From NCBI GenBank assembly GCA_023421245.1, contig JAEZTV010000029.1, positions 1 through 47,721 on the forward strand: a DNA stretch of 47,721 bases. Direction: 5' to 3'. The notes beneath the pieces were generated by a model. The model saw only the letters and a list, made by a program, of their open reading frames with translations. It was not told where the DNA came from and made no database searches. The position numbers and the translations under genes were made by a program. Positions 30,515 to 38,572 of the stretch are shown here, one piece after another; positions within the stretch are counted from its first letter, which is position 1, and every line of letters begins with the position of its first letter. Source of the stretch: Bacillota bacterium (GTDB taxonomy: Bacteria; Bacillota; Clostridia; Oscillospirales; Ruminococcaceae).

Positions 30515-32029
30515 ATGGCGCACTATTACAACGAGCCATCTCATACCTTTAGCGAATATCTTTTAATTCCCGGGTATTCGTCCGATAAATGCATCCCTGC
30601 CAATGTCTCACTCAAAACCCCTCTTGTGAAGTTTAAAAAGGGTGAGGAATCGCCGCTTTCCATGAACATTCCGCTGACATCAGCCATCATGCAGTCGGTT
30701 TCTGACGACAAATTGGCGGTCGCGCTTGCTAAGGAGGGCGGCATTTCGTTTGTTTTCTGCTCGCAGTCGGTTGAGAGTCAGGCTGCCATGGTTGCAAAAG
30801 CCAAGGCGAATAAAGCAGGCTTTGTGGTGAGTGATTCCAACATTACTCCGGACGCGACACTGGCCGATATTCTTGCGCTTAAGGAGAAAACGGGGCACTC
30901 TACTGTAGCGGTTACCGCTGACGGCACCGCCAACGGCAAGCTGCTTGGCCTTGTTACCAGCAGAGATTACCGTATCAGCCGAATGTCCACCGACATTAAG
31001 GTTCGCGAGTTTATGACTCCGGTTGCATCGCTTGTATATGCACCAAAGAACACCACGCTCAAAGAGGCGAATGATATCATCTGGGAGCATAAGCTAAACT
31101 GTCTGCCGATTGTAGATGACGAGGGCGTATTACTCTATATGGTGTTTCGCAAGGATTACTCCTCTCATAAAGAAAACCCTTATGAGCTGCTCGATAGCTC
31201 TAAACGCTACGTAGTGGGTGCCGGCATTAACACCCGCGATTATGCGGAGCGTGTTCCCGCGCTGCTTGAGGCGGGTGCCGATGTACTGTGCATTGATTCT
31301 TCTGAGGGCTATTCTGCGTGGCAGAAGATAACCATTGATTATATCCGCAAGGAATATGGCGATACGGTCAAGGTTGGTGCCGGAAATGTTGTGGACAAGG
31401 ACGGATTTTTATTCCTTGCCGAGGCGGGTGCCGATTTTATTAAGGTTGGTATCGGCGGCGGCTCTATCTGCATTACCCGTGAGCAGAAGGGCATCGGTCG
31501 CGGGCAAGCGACATCGGTTATTGAGGTTGCACAGGCGCGTAACGAGTACTATGAAAAGACCGGCATCTATATCCCTATCTGTTCTGATGGCGGCATTGTA
31601 TATGACTACCATATGACACTCGCCCTTGCTATGGGTGCCGACTTTCTGATGCTTGGCCGCTATTTTTCACGTTTTGACGAGAGCCCGACCAACAAAGTAA
31701 ACGTAAACGGAACCTATATGAAAGAGTATTGGGGCGAAGGGTCTTCGCGTGCTAGAAACTGGCAGCGCTATGACATGGGCGGTTCGCAGCAGCTTTCGTT
31801 TGAAGAGGGTGTGGATTCTTATGTTCCGTATGCGGGAAGCCTGAAAGATAACGTAGGGCTTACCTTGAGCAAGATGCGTTCCACCCTGTGTAACTGCGGT
31901 GCGTTGACGATCCCCGAGCTGCAGGAGAATGCGAAGATTACCCTTGTTTCCGCCACCAGTATCGTGGAAGGCGGCGCACATGACGTTGTGCTCAAGGATA
32001 ATAATGTAACACTTTACAATGTGCATTAA
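30515..32029 (+). CDS. guaB: IMP dehydrogenase
   Basis: A 504-residue enzyme that oxidises IMP to XMP with NAD+, the committed step to GMP. The catalytic loop is GGGSICITREQKGIGRGQA with the nucleophile C319. The IMP-phosphate strand is CSDGGIVYDYH and MGADFLMLGRYFS follows. A pair of CBS domains is inserted at about 95-215 (VTADGTANGKLLGLVTSRDYRI and MTPVASLVYAPKNTTLKEA). The flap has ARNWQRYD, retaining the catalytic arginine. The N terminus (HYYNEPSHTFSEYLLIPGY) is unlike B. subtilis GuaB and marks a divergent subtype. GAGGAG nine bases away favours the ATG at 30515 over a TTG at 30509. It is monocistronic with its own promoter and terminator. Confidence 0.93.
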   Translation: MAHYYNEPSHTFSEYLLIPGYSSDKCIPANVSLKTPLVKFKKGEESPLSMNIPLTSAIMQSVSDDKLAVALAKEGGISFVFCSQSVESQAAMVAKAKANKAGFVVSDSNITPDATLADILALKEKTGHSTVAVTADGTANGKLLGLVTSRDYRISRMSTDIKVREFMTPVASLVYAPKNTTLKEANDIIWEHKLNCLPIVDDEGVLLYMVFRKDYSSHKENPYELLDSSKRYVVGAGINTRDYAERVPALLEAGADVLCIDSSEGYSAWQKITIDYIRKEYGDTVKVGAGNVVDKDGFLFLAEAGADFIKVGIGGGSICITREQKGIGRGQATSVIEVAQARNEYYEKTGIYIPICSDGGIVYDYHMTLALAMGADFLMLGRYFSRFDESPTNKVNVNGTYMKEYWGEGSSRARNWQRYDMGGSQQLSFEEGVDSYVPYAGSLKDNVGLTLSKMRSTLCNCGALTIPELQENAKITLVSATSIVEGGAHDVVLKDNNVTLYNVH

Positions 32030-32165
32030 GCAGATTGAATGCTCAAGCGAATTGAAGAATGTGCAAATATATTTGAAGTTTATGGTGTTATTTATTTTTC
32101 TGGGTTAGCGCTTCCTTGCGCAAGCACCGGTACAGCAGATATTGTATAACAGACAATCACGCATA

Positions 32166-32201
32166 AGCAACACCCCGCCAGATGCACGGCGGGGTGTTGC
32201 T
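32166..32201. terminator. Bidirectional terminator between guaB and htpG
   Basis: AGCAACACCCCGCC (32166-32179) pairs perfectly with GGCGGGGTGTTGCT (32188-32201) between the convergent genes. Confidence 0.85.
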
Positions 32202-32237
32202 TTGTTGAATCGATATAGGAGAGGGTATGGCGAAAGC

Positions 32238-34130
32238 CTATTGCTTGTCTATCATCAAATCGCAGATTGCGCCGGCAAATGCGGTGGGATCCTCCACCGG
32301 CATGCCTTCTATAAGCAGGGCTTGATGATAGAGCAGGTTTGTGTATGCCGCAAGTCTGTCGCTGTTTTCTTTATGCAGTTTAGACAGTACTGTAAAGATG
32401 GGGTGAGAAGCGTTAATCTCCAGTACACGGGCGGCTTTAATCTTTTGTTCGGTGGGCATAGCGTTTAGCACCTTTTCCATCTCAAGCGAGATTTCACCTT
32501 CACTGGAAAGGCACACCGGATGTGTTTTTAAACGGGCGGAAAGTACAACGTTCTTTACTTTACCATCAAGCGCGGTTTGCATTTTTGCAAACAGGTCTTT
32601 GTATTCTTCGGTCTGTTTTTTAATCTCCTCTTTTTCCTCCTCGGTGGTGAGGTTAAGGTCATCGGCCGAAACAGATTTAAACTTTTTGCCGTCGTACTCA
32701 TCAATCATGCGCAGGGCAAATTCATCCACATCATCAGTGAGGTAGAGGATGTCAAAGCCCTTATCCAGCACAAGCTCGGTCTGCGGCAATAAAGCAATCT
32801 GATCAATACTCGAACCCGCCGCGTAATAGATAAACTCCTGTTCGTCCTTCATCGCATTTTTGTATTCCTCAAACGTAACGAGCTTTTTGTCTACCGCGGA
32901 GTAGAACAACAGCAGGTCCTTCAGGTGGTCCTTGTTCTGGCCAAAGCCGGTATATGCCCCAACCTTTAGCTGGATGCCAAAGCTCTTATAAAACTTTTCA
33001 TAGGTTTCACGCTCATCTTTGAGCATCTTAAGCAGCTCGCTGCGTATCTTTTTATCAAGGCTTGTTGCAATAATCTTAAGCTGACGGTCGTGCTGCAGCA
33101 TCTCGCGTGAGATGTTGAGCGAAAGGTCCTGCGAATCAACCAGGCCCTTGACAAAGCTAAAATAATCGGGCAGAAGGTCTGAGCATTTTTCCATAATCAA
33201 AACGCCGCTTGAGTACAACTCAAGGCCTTTTTCATATTCCTTGCTATAATAGTCATACGGCGCAGTGGAAGGGATAAACAATAGAGCGTTGTAGGTTGCT
33301 GCCCCTTCGGTTTTGCTGTGGATAACACGCACGGGGTCGGTATAGTCATAGAACTTGTCCTTGTAAAAACCGTAATATTCCTCGGTAGTGACCTCACCCT
33401 TGTTCTTATTCCACAACGGTACCATGCTGTTGAGTGTTTTATTTTCCACAACCGTCTCGTATTCGTCCGTGCTTCCTGCTTTAAGCTGCTCGCGCTCCAT
33501 ATCCATCTTGATGGGGTAACGAATATAGTCGGAGTACTTCTTTATAATTGAAGAGACGCGAAACGGTTCCAAAAACTCATCATAGGTTTCGGTGTCGGTA
33601 TTCTCCTTAATTGTAAGGTAGATATCGGTGCCGACGCCGTCTTTCTCGCAAGGCTCTACCGTATAACCGTCCGCACCGCCAGACTCCCACCGGTACGCAC
33701 CATCTGCGCCATATGCGCGCGTAACAACCGTAACCTTGGAACTGACCATAAATGCGGAATAAAAACCTACACCGAACTGCCCGATGATATTGATATCATC
33801 GTTTTCCTCGCCGTGCTCCTTTTTAAAGTTAAGCGATCCGCTGCTTGCAATTACGCCAAGGTTGTTTTCAAGCTCCTCTTTGGTCATGCCGCAGCCGTTA
33901 TCCGAAACGGTGAGCAAGCGTTTCTCGCTATCCAACGTAAGCCGTATGGAAAAGTCTTCGCGGCCAAGACCAACCCCAGGGTCGGTTAGTGAGCGGAAGT
34001 ACAACTTGTCTATCGCATCACTGGCATTGGAGATCAGCTCCCGCAGGAAAATCTCCTTGTGCGTATAGATTGAATTAATCATTAAATCTAACAAGCGTTT
34101 TGATTCCGCCTTAAATTGTTTCTTAGCCAT
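32238..34130 (-). CDS. htpG: Hsp90-family chaperone HtpG
   Basis: A 630-residue bacterial Hsp90. The N-terminal GHKL ATPase domain shows REL-ISNASDAIDKL, the DNGCGMT motif and IGQFGVGFYSAF. The middle domain has the conserved NISREMLQ, and the C-terminal dimerisation domain is present at normal length. It is cytosolic, folds or remodels late-stage clients and works with DnaK. GAGGTGAT lies before the ATG. The gene is preceded by a perfect CIRCE element, so it belongs to the HrcA regulon here. It is convergent with guaB. Confidence 0.96.
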   Translation of the reverse strand: MAKKQFKAESKRLLDLMINSIYTHKEIFLRELISNASDAIDKLYFRSLTDPGVGLGREDFSIRLTLDSEKRLLTVSDNGCGMTKEELENNLGVIASSGSLNFKKEHGEENDDINIIGQFGVGFYSAFMVSSKVTVVTRAYGADGAYRWESGGADGYTVEPCEKDGVGTDIYLTIKENTDTETYDEFLEPFRVSSIIKKYSDYIRYPIKMDMEREQLKAGSTDEYETVVENKTLNSMVPLWNKNKGEVTTEEYYGFYKDKFYDYTDPVRVIHSKTEGAATYNALLFIPSTAPYDYYSKEYEKGLELYSSGVLIMEKCSDLLPDYFSFVKGLVDSQDLSLNISREMLQHDRQLKIIATSLDKKIRSELLKMLKDERETYEKFYKSFGIQLKVGAYTGFGQNKDHLKDLLLFYSAVDKKLVTFEEYKNAMKDEQEFIYYAAGSSIDQIALLPQTELVLDKGFDILYLTDDVDEFALRMIDEYDGKKFKSVSADDLNLTTEEEKEEIKKQTEEYKDLFAKMQTALDGKVKNVVLSARLKTHPVCLSSEGEISLEMEKVLNAMPTEQKIKAARVLEINASHPIFTVLSKLHKENSDRLAAYTNLLYHQALLIEGMPVEDPTAFAGAICDLMIDKQ

Positions 34131-34150
34131 AGAATCACCTCAGCAATGTA

Positions 34151-34177
34151 TTAGCACTCGAAGGATTCGAGTGCTAA
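34151..34177. promoter_or_regulatory. CIRCE operator (HrcA binding site)
   Basis: TTAGCACTC (34151-34159), nine bases, GAGTGCTAA (34169-34177): an exact match to the CIRCE consensus, between the htpG promoter and the start codon. It predicts repression by HrcA and release on heat or protein-folding stress. Confidence 0.95.
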
Positions 34178-34181
34178 TACT

Positions 34182-34210
34182 ACTATATATTAATCGAACA
34201 TATTTTTCAA
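34182..34210 (-). promoter_or_regulatory. Promoter of htpG
   Basis: On the minus strand TTGAAA (34210-34205), 17 bases, TATAGT (34187-34182), with CIRCE at or just after the start site. Confidence 0.8.
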
Positions 34211-34243
34211 GTATTTTTAGTTAAATGAATGTAAACATCGCCG

Positions 34244-35497
34244 CTATTGTGTTGGGTACTCAATTTCAGAGAGATAATCACGATACAATTCGCGGGACGC
34301 CTGAAACTTTTTGGTCGGGTGCTTGTTAAAGATGGTTTGATAGTTCTGCACGCCATAAAAGCCTTGCGAAAACGCAAACAGATGGTAGAGCAGGGTAATG
34401 GTGACGGTGCATCCCACCGCAAAGCCAAACAGCATACGGGCGTCCTTGATTTGTGAAGATTTTTCCTGCAGTTTTTTTCGCTGTCTTTTTTTCGCTTCGC
34501 CTTTTAACAGCCGCAGCTTATTGCGTGCTACCTTGTAGGCGGCAAGTTGCTGCTCATTTGGCAAAAGCGTGACGAGCATATTGGGAACCAGAACGATTAC
34601 GGGCAGAAAGAAGTAGATTGCAAGTCGCTCCACGATATATATTCGCACAATGAACAGCGATATAATTGCTGCATAAAGCATAAAATTAATGGATACGTTA
34701 TTATCTTTTGATTGCAGCAGCAGTTTTCTTTTAAAACACCATACAACGGCAAATATAATGCTCGGAAAGATGCCATACAGTATTGATGAGCCTTTCCCGA
34801 ACCTGGAATCGGGAGAATAGCCACGATAGACATATTGCGTGATAAAAGAAAGGATAGCGGGGGCCGCAACAAAGGCAACGGTGGCTACTCCGCAAACGGC
34901 AATAAAAGATTTGTAGTGAAACGGTATCTGCGCAACCAGATAAACCGGCAGCATGATAAGGGCCGAAAGATGTATGGATGACGCTGCCGCGACAAGTAAA
35001 AGATACGGCAAAAAACGGCGGCTTTTAATATATCGTATTCCTAAGGTGCAGATTGCGGCGGCCAATGCCTGCCGAATCAGACTAAGTGACCAATAATAAA
35101 ACAGCATGGTCATATATAATACAACGCTTAAAAAGGGCAGTCGTGATTCGCGGTAGATAAACAGCAAAACCAAAGCCGTAGTCAATACCGCAACAAACGC
35201 ATAGAACCACTGAAAATGATCGGTAAACAGCAACACCAGTTTTATCAGAAGAAAGAACCCCGGTTCCTGCTGATACGAAAAACAGTCGGAAAGCGTAAGC
35301 CCACGTACAGTGAGAAATATATTCATGTAGTTATAATAATCATCGCCTACCTCATACCGCATAGCGCTGATACCTGCAAGAAGGACAAGCGAAATACACA
35401 GGAAAACGATGCTTTTGGTTTTGGTTTGTCCGCTGCAATAAAACGCAAGCCCCGTGGCGAGCAGAACACAGATTGCGGTATAATAAACACCTGTCAC
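34244..35497 (-). CDS. EpsG-like O-antigen/exopolysaccharide polymerase family protein
   Basis: A 417-residue membrane protein with ten or more predicted helices and the EpsG family pattern AMRYEVGDDYYNYMNIF near residues 46-62, then QEPGFFLLIKL. Long periplasmic loops and a cytoplasmic basic stretch (RNKLRLLKGEAKKRQRKK) precede the last helix. EpsG/Wzy-like proteins polymerise surface polysaccharide repeats; the sequence alone cannot tell polymerase from other roles, and no glycosyltransferase genes are nearby, which is unusual for this family. The start is GTG with GGGAGG upstream. It ends just before the htpG promoter. Confidence 0.8.
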   Translation of the reverse strand: MTGVYYTAICVLLATGLAFYCSGQTKTKSIVFLCISLVLLAGISAMRYEVGDDYYNYMNIFLTVRGLTLSDCFSYQQEPGFFLLIKLVLLFTDHFQWFYAFVAVLTTALVLLFIYRESRLPFLSVVLYMTMLFYYWSLSLIRQALAAAICTLGIRYIKSRRFLPYLLLVAAASSIHLSALIMLPVYLVAQIPFHYKSFIAVCGVATVAFVAAPAILSFITQYVYRGYSPDSRFGKGSSILYGIFPSIIFAVVWCFKRKLLLQSKDNNVSINFMLYAAIISLFIVRIYIVERLAIYFFLPVIVLVPNMLVTLLPNEQQLAAYKVARNKLRLLKGEAKKRQRKKLQEKSSQIKDARMLFGFAVGCTVTITLLYHLFAFSQGFYGVQNYQTIFNKHPTKKFQASRELYRDYLSEIEYPTQ

Positions 35498-35723
35498 GCT
35501 CCAATCCCTCCCATAACCGCGGTATATGTTACCGTATTATTATGGGCGAAAGGGACAATAACAATCCCCACAACGAAAAATGATGCGCGTGGGGCTGTTC
35601 TCTATGACTGCTGATATACTCAGCAAACTTCAAAATTAAAGCATATTCAGTTGTGTGAATTTTCGCGCGGTGCCCACGGCATGGGCAGGGTTTGCCTGCC
35701 ACCCTGAAAGCAAGGCCTTATTT
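35498..35723 (-). other. Interval with 3' hairpins after the DUF4430 gene
   Basis: No gene seen. On the minus strand two adjacent hairpins, GGCAGG-CAAAC-CCTGCC and GCCCA-TGCCG-TGGGC, lie 35-60 bases after the stop of the DUF4430 gene and probably end its transcript. I looked for a cobalamin riboswitch and did not find its conserved core. Confidence 0.5.
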
Positions 35724-36149
35724 TCAGCGTTGACTGACGATATACACCCATTCAACTGAATCACCGTCCGCAAGTGAAAACGCACCGCAGCTTACACCGG
35801 GCGTACCCTTGTAGCTTTCTACCGTATAGATCCACCCGCTCTGTGCACCATAATCAAACTCATAAAGGTTGGCAATGCCCTTTACGTATGCAGTAGCGCC
35901 GCTGCTGGAATAATCCAGAAGAATATCATTCTCGCGGGATGCGCGTACCAGAACATCGAGCACGGTTTCGTCGGGATACAGCCCAACGCCGGTCGGCGCA
36001 AGGATGACCTCGCCCTCATAGCCAAGCACGCTCATGGTTACCTGCATCGGCGCTTCGTGCGATGAAAGGGTATCTGCTTTTGTGCAGCCGAAGTACAAAA
36101 GCATTATGATAAGCAGCAAAGGCAGTATGGCATACAGTCTTTTTTGCAT
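35724..36149 (-). CDS. DUF4430 lipoprotein (transcobalamin C-terminal-like domain)
   Basis: A 141-residue protein with a lipoprotein signal: charged start, hydrophobic core and LYFGC with C22 as the lipidated residue. The rest is a single DUF4430 domain, starting with VTMSVLGYEGEVILAPTGVGLYPDETVLDVLVRASREN and ending DGDSVEWVYIV. It has the conserved SGWIYTVESYKG tryptophan segment. DUF4430 is the beta domain that closes over cobalamin in intrinsic factor and transcobalamin. It lies 22 bases after a separate alpha6/alpha6-type secreted protein, so the two may form the two halves of one surface binding protein. The ligand is inferred, not shown. Confidence 0.82.
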   Translation of the reverse strand: MQKRLYAILPLLLIIMLLYFGCTKADTLSSHEAPMQVTMSVLGYEGEVILAPTGVGLYPDETVLDVLVRASRENDILLDYSSSGATAYVKGIANLYEFDYGAQSGWIYTVESYKGTPGVSCGAFSLADGDSVEWVYIVSQR

Positions 36150-36171
36150 TACAAACCGGCCGTCCTTTCTG

Positions 36172-37257
36172 TTAACTGTCTATATCCTGCGTGCTGACGG
36201 AGGGTGCTTTATCCTCATCCCCAGCAGTTGCGTGCCGTGCAGATTTTGATGCATAACGGTCACCAATTTTACGGACGAGAAGGAGGATAAGGTAAATGAG
36301 CACGATAATGCCGACTGTTGAGAATACAAAGGAAAGGGATAGTTCGCTTGTATCGGCGGGGGGAGTGATCACTGCCAATCGAAACGGTGATTTTCCAAAA
36401 CAGACCGCGCCCATTGCCATTACAGCCTGCTCGGTAGAAAGCAGATTGGCGCTGCCGTCTTGCCGGTGTGCAAAGCCACCGTCGGCATTTTGAAAGTTTA
36501 GCAGGGCATCGTATACGGTTACCCCATCCTTGGAAAATCGCTGGCCGGTCACAGGGGTGCCAAGCGAGATAAGCGCTATAATTACGGCGGCAGTACTTTC
36601 GCTGGTGGGCGCACCGAGCGAAGAGAAGGTTGCGTCCTCATTCTGTACATGCATCAGCCAATTCACTCCACGCGCAATCGCATCCGCAACCTCTTTGTTC
36701 TCGGAATATGGGCTGAGCGCGGTCAGCGCATAAGCGGTAATATCCACATCCGCGTCCATGCCGTCATCAAGCCGGAATCCGCCCTCAGCGGTTTGAAATG
36801 TAAGTATCGCATCGCACAGTGCATCTCTGTCCCATAAAGTGCTGTCCGTAACGGTATAGCCGCTGCAATCTACCGCAAGCAAGGAATAGATTGGCCCGTT
36901 TGCACCCTGCGCCAGCATATCATCACGGTTTAGCAGCGGTAAGATAAGGCCGGATGCATCATACCCACAGGAGGATAATGCCAGAATATCGTAAGCAAGA
37001 TCGGTAGGCTTGGAATATCCGGTTTTCAGATTGGATTGTGCGTCATCTTTGATTACCCGCGCCTGTTCACTATCAGGTGTTGCCCCCGCTGCATTCTGCG
37101 CAACAACCGTCCATCTGCCATTCCGGTCAGACAGATAGCCAAGCGCCTGTAAAAGCTCGGCGGGCTTTTGGTTTTCGCTGCTTAGCGCATAGACCGGAAC
37201 CTGAGCCAAGCAGAGTATAACGGTTAGAATAATTGCGGCAATACGATTTATTTTCAT
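36172..37257 (-). CDS. Secreted terpenoid-cyclase/prenyltransferase-fold protein with C-terminal membrane anchor
   Basis: About 361 residues. It has a signal peptide (KINRIAAIILTVILCLAQVPVYA) and a domain of alpha-hairpin repeats with the QTAEGGFRLDDGMDADVDITAYAL and QNADGGFAHRQDGSANLLSTEQAVMA patterns. A single C-terminal helix (about 316-340) and a basic cytoplasmic tail follow. This is the alpha6/alpha6 toroid of prenyltransferase/squalene-cyclase and transcobalamin proteins, without the DxDD or zinc residues of the enzymes. The ATG at 37257, eleven bases after AAGGA, gives an intact signal peptide; the frame is open for 15 more codons. Paired with the DUF4430 lipoprotein it resembles a split transcobalamin. 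Confidence 0.8.
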   Translation of the reverse strand: MKINRIAAIILTVILCLAQVPVYALSSENQKPAELLQALGYLSDRNGRWTVVAQNAAGATPDSEQARVIKDDAQSNLKTGYSKPTDLAYDILALSSCGYDASGLILPLLNRDDMLAQGANGPIYSLLAVDCSGYTVTDSTLWDRDALCDAILTFQTAEGGFRLDDGMDADVDITAYALTALSPYSENKEVADAIARGVNWLMHVQNEDATFSSLGAPTSESTAAVIIALISLGTPVTGQRFSKDGVTVYDALLNFQNADGGFAHRQDGSANLLSTEQAVMAMGAVCFGKSPFRLAVITPPADTSELSLSFVFSTVGIIVLIYLILLLVRKIGDRYASKSARHATAGDEDKAPSVSTQDIDS

Positions 37258-37317
37258 GGCATCATTGATCCTTTTTGTCAAATATATTCTTTCATAACAC
37301 AAAAAAACACGGCGGAC

Positions 37318-37872
37318 TTACAGACGCCGAAACAGCTTCACCCGAACCCACCGGCAGTAAAACCTCGCAAGGCTTGATAGGGTGAAGTCGTACAGTACAA
37401 ACACTACGTTACCTAGACCTAAAAAAACAGGCAGGGTATACTGCCCGAACTCACCAAAGCTATCGATCACATATTGCAGTTGAAAAACATAAAAGATAAG
37501 CGCATAGCAGCCTAACACACACAGGTTAAAAACAGACAGCTTAAGCACCCATTCAATCAAGGCTTTGCCTCTTTGCTCAATCAACGATTTCAAAACAGGG
37601 TAGTGGCCAAAGAAGAAAAGGAAAAGCAACGCCGCCTCGCGGTCGGGAGTAAGCACAAGTGACAGCAGAGCGGTAGCCGCGAAAACGGAAAATGCCCACT
37701 TGTAGCCGAGTTCTGTCACTACGCAGATCATCAGCGCTCCGGCAAGGCCGGGCAGCGCATAGGTGGCAATGGGGACAATACCCGTGCAAACAAGAAGGAT
37801 CAGCGCCAAAGCGGTGATAATCCCCCCCAGCGCAACCTTAAAGCTTGTTCTTTTGCGGTTAGCAGCAGTCAA
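37318..37872 (-). CDS. Small polytopic membrane protein, ECF S-component-like
   Basis: A 184-residue, very hydrophobic protein with about five to six helices. The N-terminal segment KVALGGIITALALILLVCTGIVPIATYALPGLAGALMICVVTELGYKWAFSV is like the first helices of ECF transporter substrate-binding (S) components, but I cannot assign a family firmly. The start is TTG at 37872, overlapping the end of the J-domain gene by 14 bases with GGCGGTGA upstream. It lies between cytosolic-type genes and the secreted pair. If it is an S component, the ECF A and T subunits are not in this window. Confidence 0.6.
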   Translation of the reverse strand: MTAANRKRTSFKVALGGIITALALILLVCTGIVPIATYALPGLAGALMICVVTELGYKWAFSVFAATALLSLVLTPDREAALLFLFFFGHYPVLKSLIEQRGKALIEWVLKLSVFNLCVLGCYALIFYVFQLQYVIDSFGEFGQYTLPVFLGLGNVVFVLYDFTLSSLARFYCRWVRVKLFRRL

Positions 37873-38488
37873 TCAAATCACCGCCTAAGCATTCGCAGCA
37901 GCAGTCGGCATACATCAGGCCGCAGCATAGGTCACAGGGGGAGCATCCGAGCATAGAGGTGTTATTCATCCGGTACCCGCCGTTGCGCCCGGGGTAGGTA
38001 CCGCCCCTGCGTTGAAAATTAAGTGTATTGAGCGCCGCTGCATACTCTGGATTGCTGGGATTCATGCGGCAGGCGGTGGAAAAGTAGGAATACGCGCTGT
38101 CAAGATAGCCCTTTTTGTATTGAATGCTTCCCTTGAGAAAATGCCATTCTGCATCACGGGAGGGAAGAGGGATGCCGTCGAGTAGTTCCTCGGCTTCGAC
38201 CGTTCGGTTTTCATTTATCAAGCGCCTGATATCAGCGAATTGAGAGGTGCTGCCGCTCGGGGACGTATAACCCGTTTGCCCGTTGCCGCCTGATCTGCGC
38301 ATATTCATAATGGTATCGTACGCTTCGTTGATCTCTTTCATCTTCTCCGATGCAAGATCCGCAAGAGGGTTGTCTGCATAGGAATCGGGGTGATATTTTT
38401 TCGCAAGCTCACGATACGCCTCTTTTATCTGTTGATCAGTTGCGGTGGGCGATACGCCTAAAACTTTGTAGGGGTCCATGCTTTTCAT
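37859..38488 (-). CDS. J-domain protein with TPR-like region and Cys-rich tail
   Basis: About 209 residues. The N-terminal J domain (about 4-70) has PYKVLGVSPTATDQQIKEAYRELAKKYHPDSY with the HPD tripeptide that stimulates DnaK. A helical TPR-like pair follows (AEWHFLKGSIQYKKGYLDSAYSYFSTACRMNPSNPEYAAAL). The C terminus is a cysteine-rich stretch with about nine Cys in the last 30 residues (SPCDLCCGLMYADCCCECLGG). There is no glycine/phenylalanine or DnaJ zinc-finger region, so it is not DnaJ itself. The start is uncertain: ATGs at 38488 and 38479 lack a strong binding site, and the frame is open to 38542. It sits between DUF5685 and the membrane protein, a conserved clostridial neighbourhood as far as I recall. 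Confidence 0.8.
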   Translation of the reverse strand: MKSMDPYKVLGVSPTATDQQIKEAYRELAKKYHPDSYADNPLADLASEKMKEINEAYDTIMNMRRSGGNGQTGYTSPSGSTSQFADIRRLINENRTVEAEELLDGIPLPSRDAEWHFLKGSIQYKKGYLDSAYSYFSTACRMNPSNPEYAAALNTLNFQRRGGTYPGRNGGYRMNNTSMLGCSPCDLCCGLMYADCCCECLGGDLIDCC

Positions 38489-38572
38489 CCAATCTGCCGC
38501 TGTGTACCGGCGAAAAACTGCTGTATTATCCTCATCATACACAGAAAAAATGATAAGGCAGTTAAATCAAAC

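Noticed and set aside
35610..35723. Cobalamin riboswitch near the transcobalamin-like genes
   Set aside because: GC-rich hairpins are present but none of the conserved B12-box sequence, and the place is downstream of the genes.
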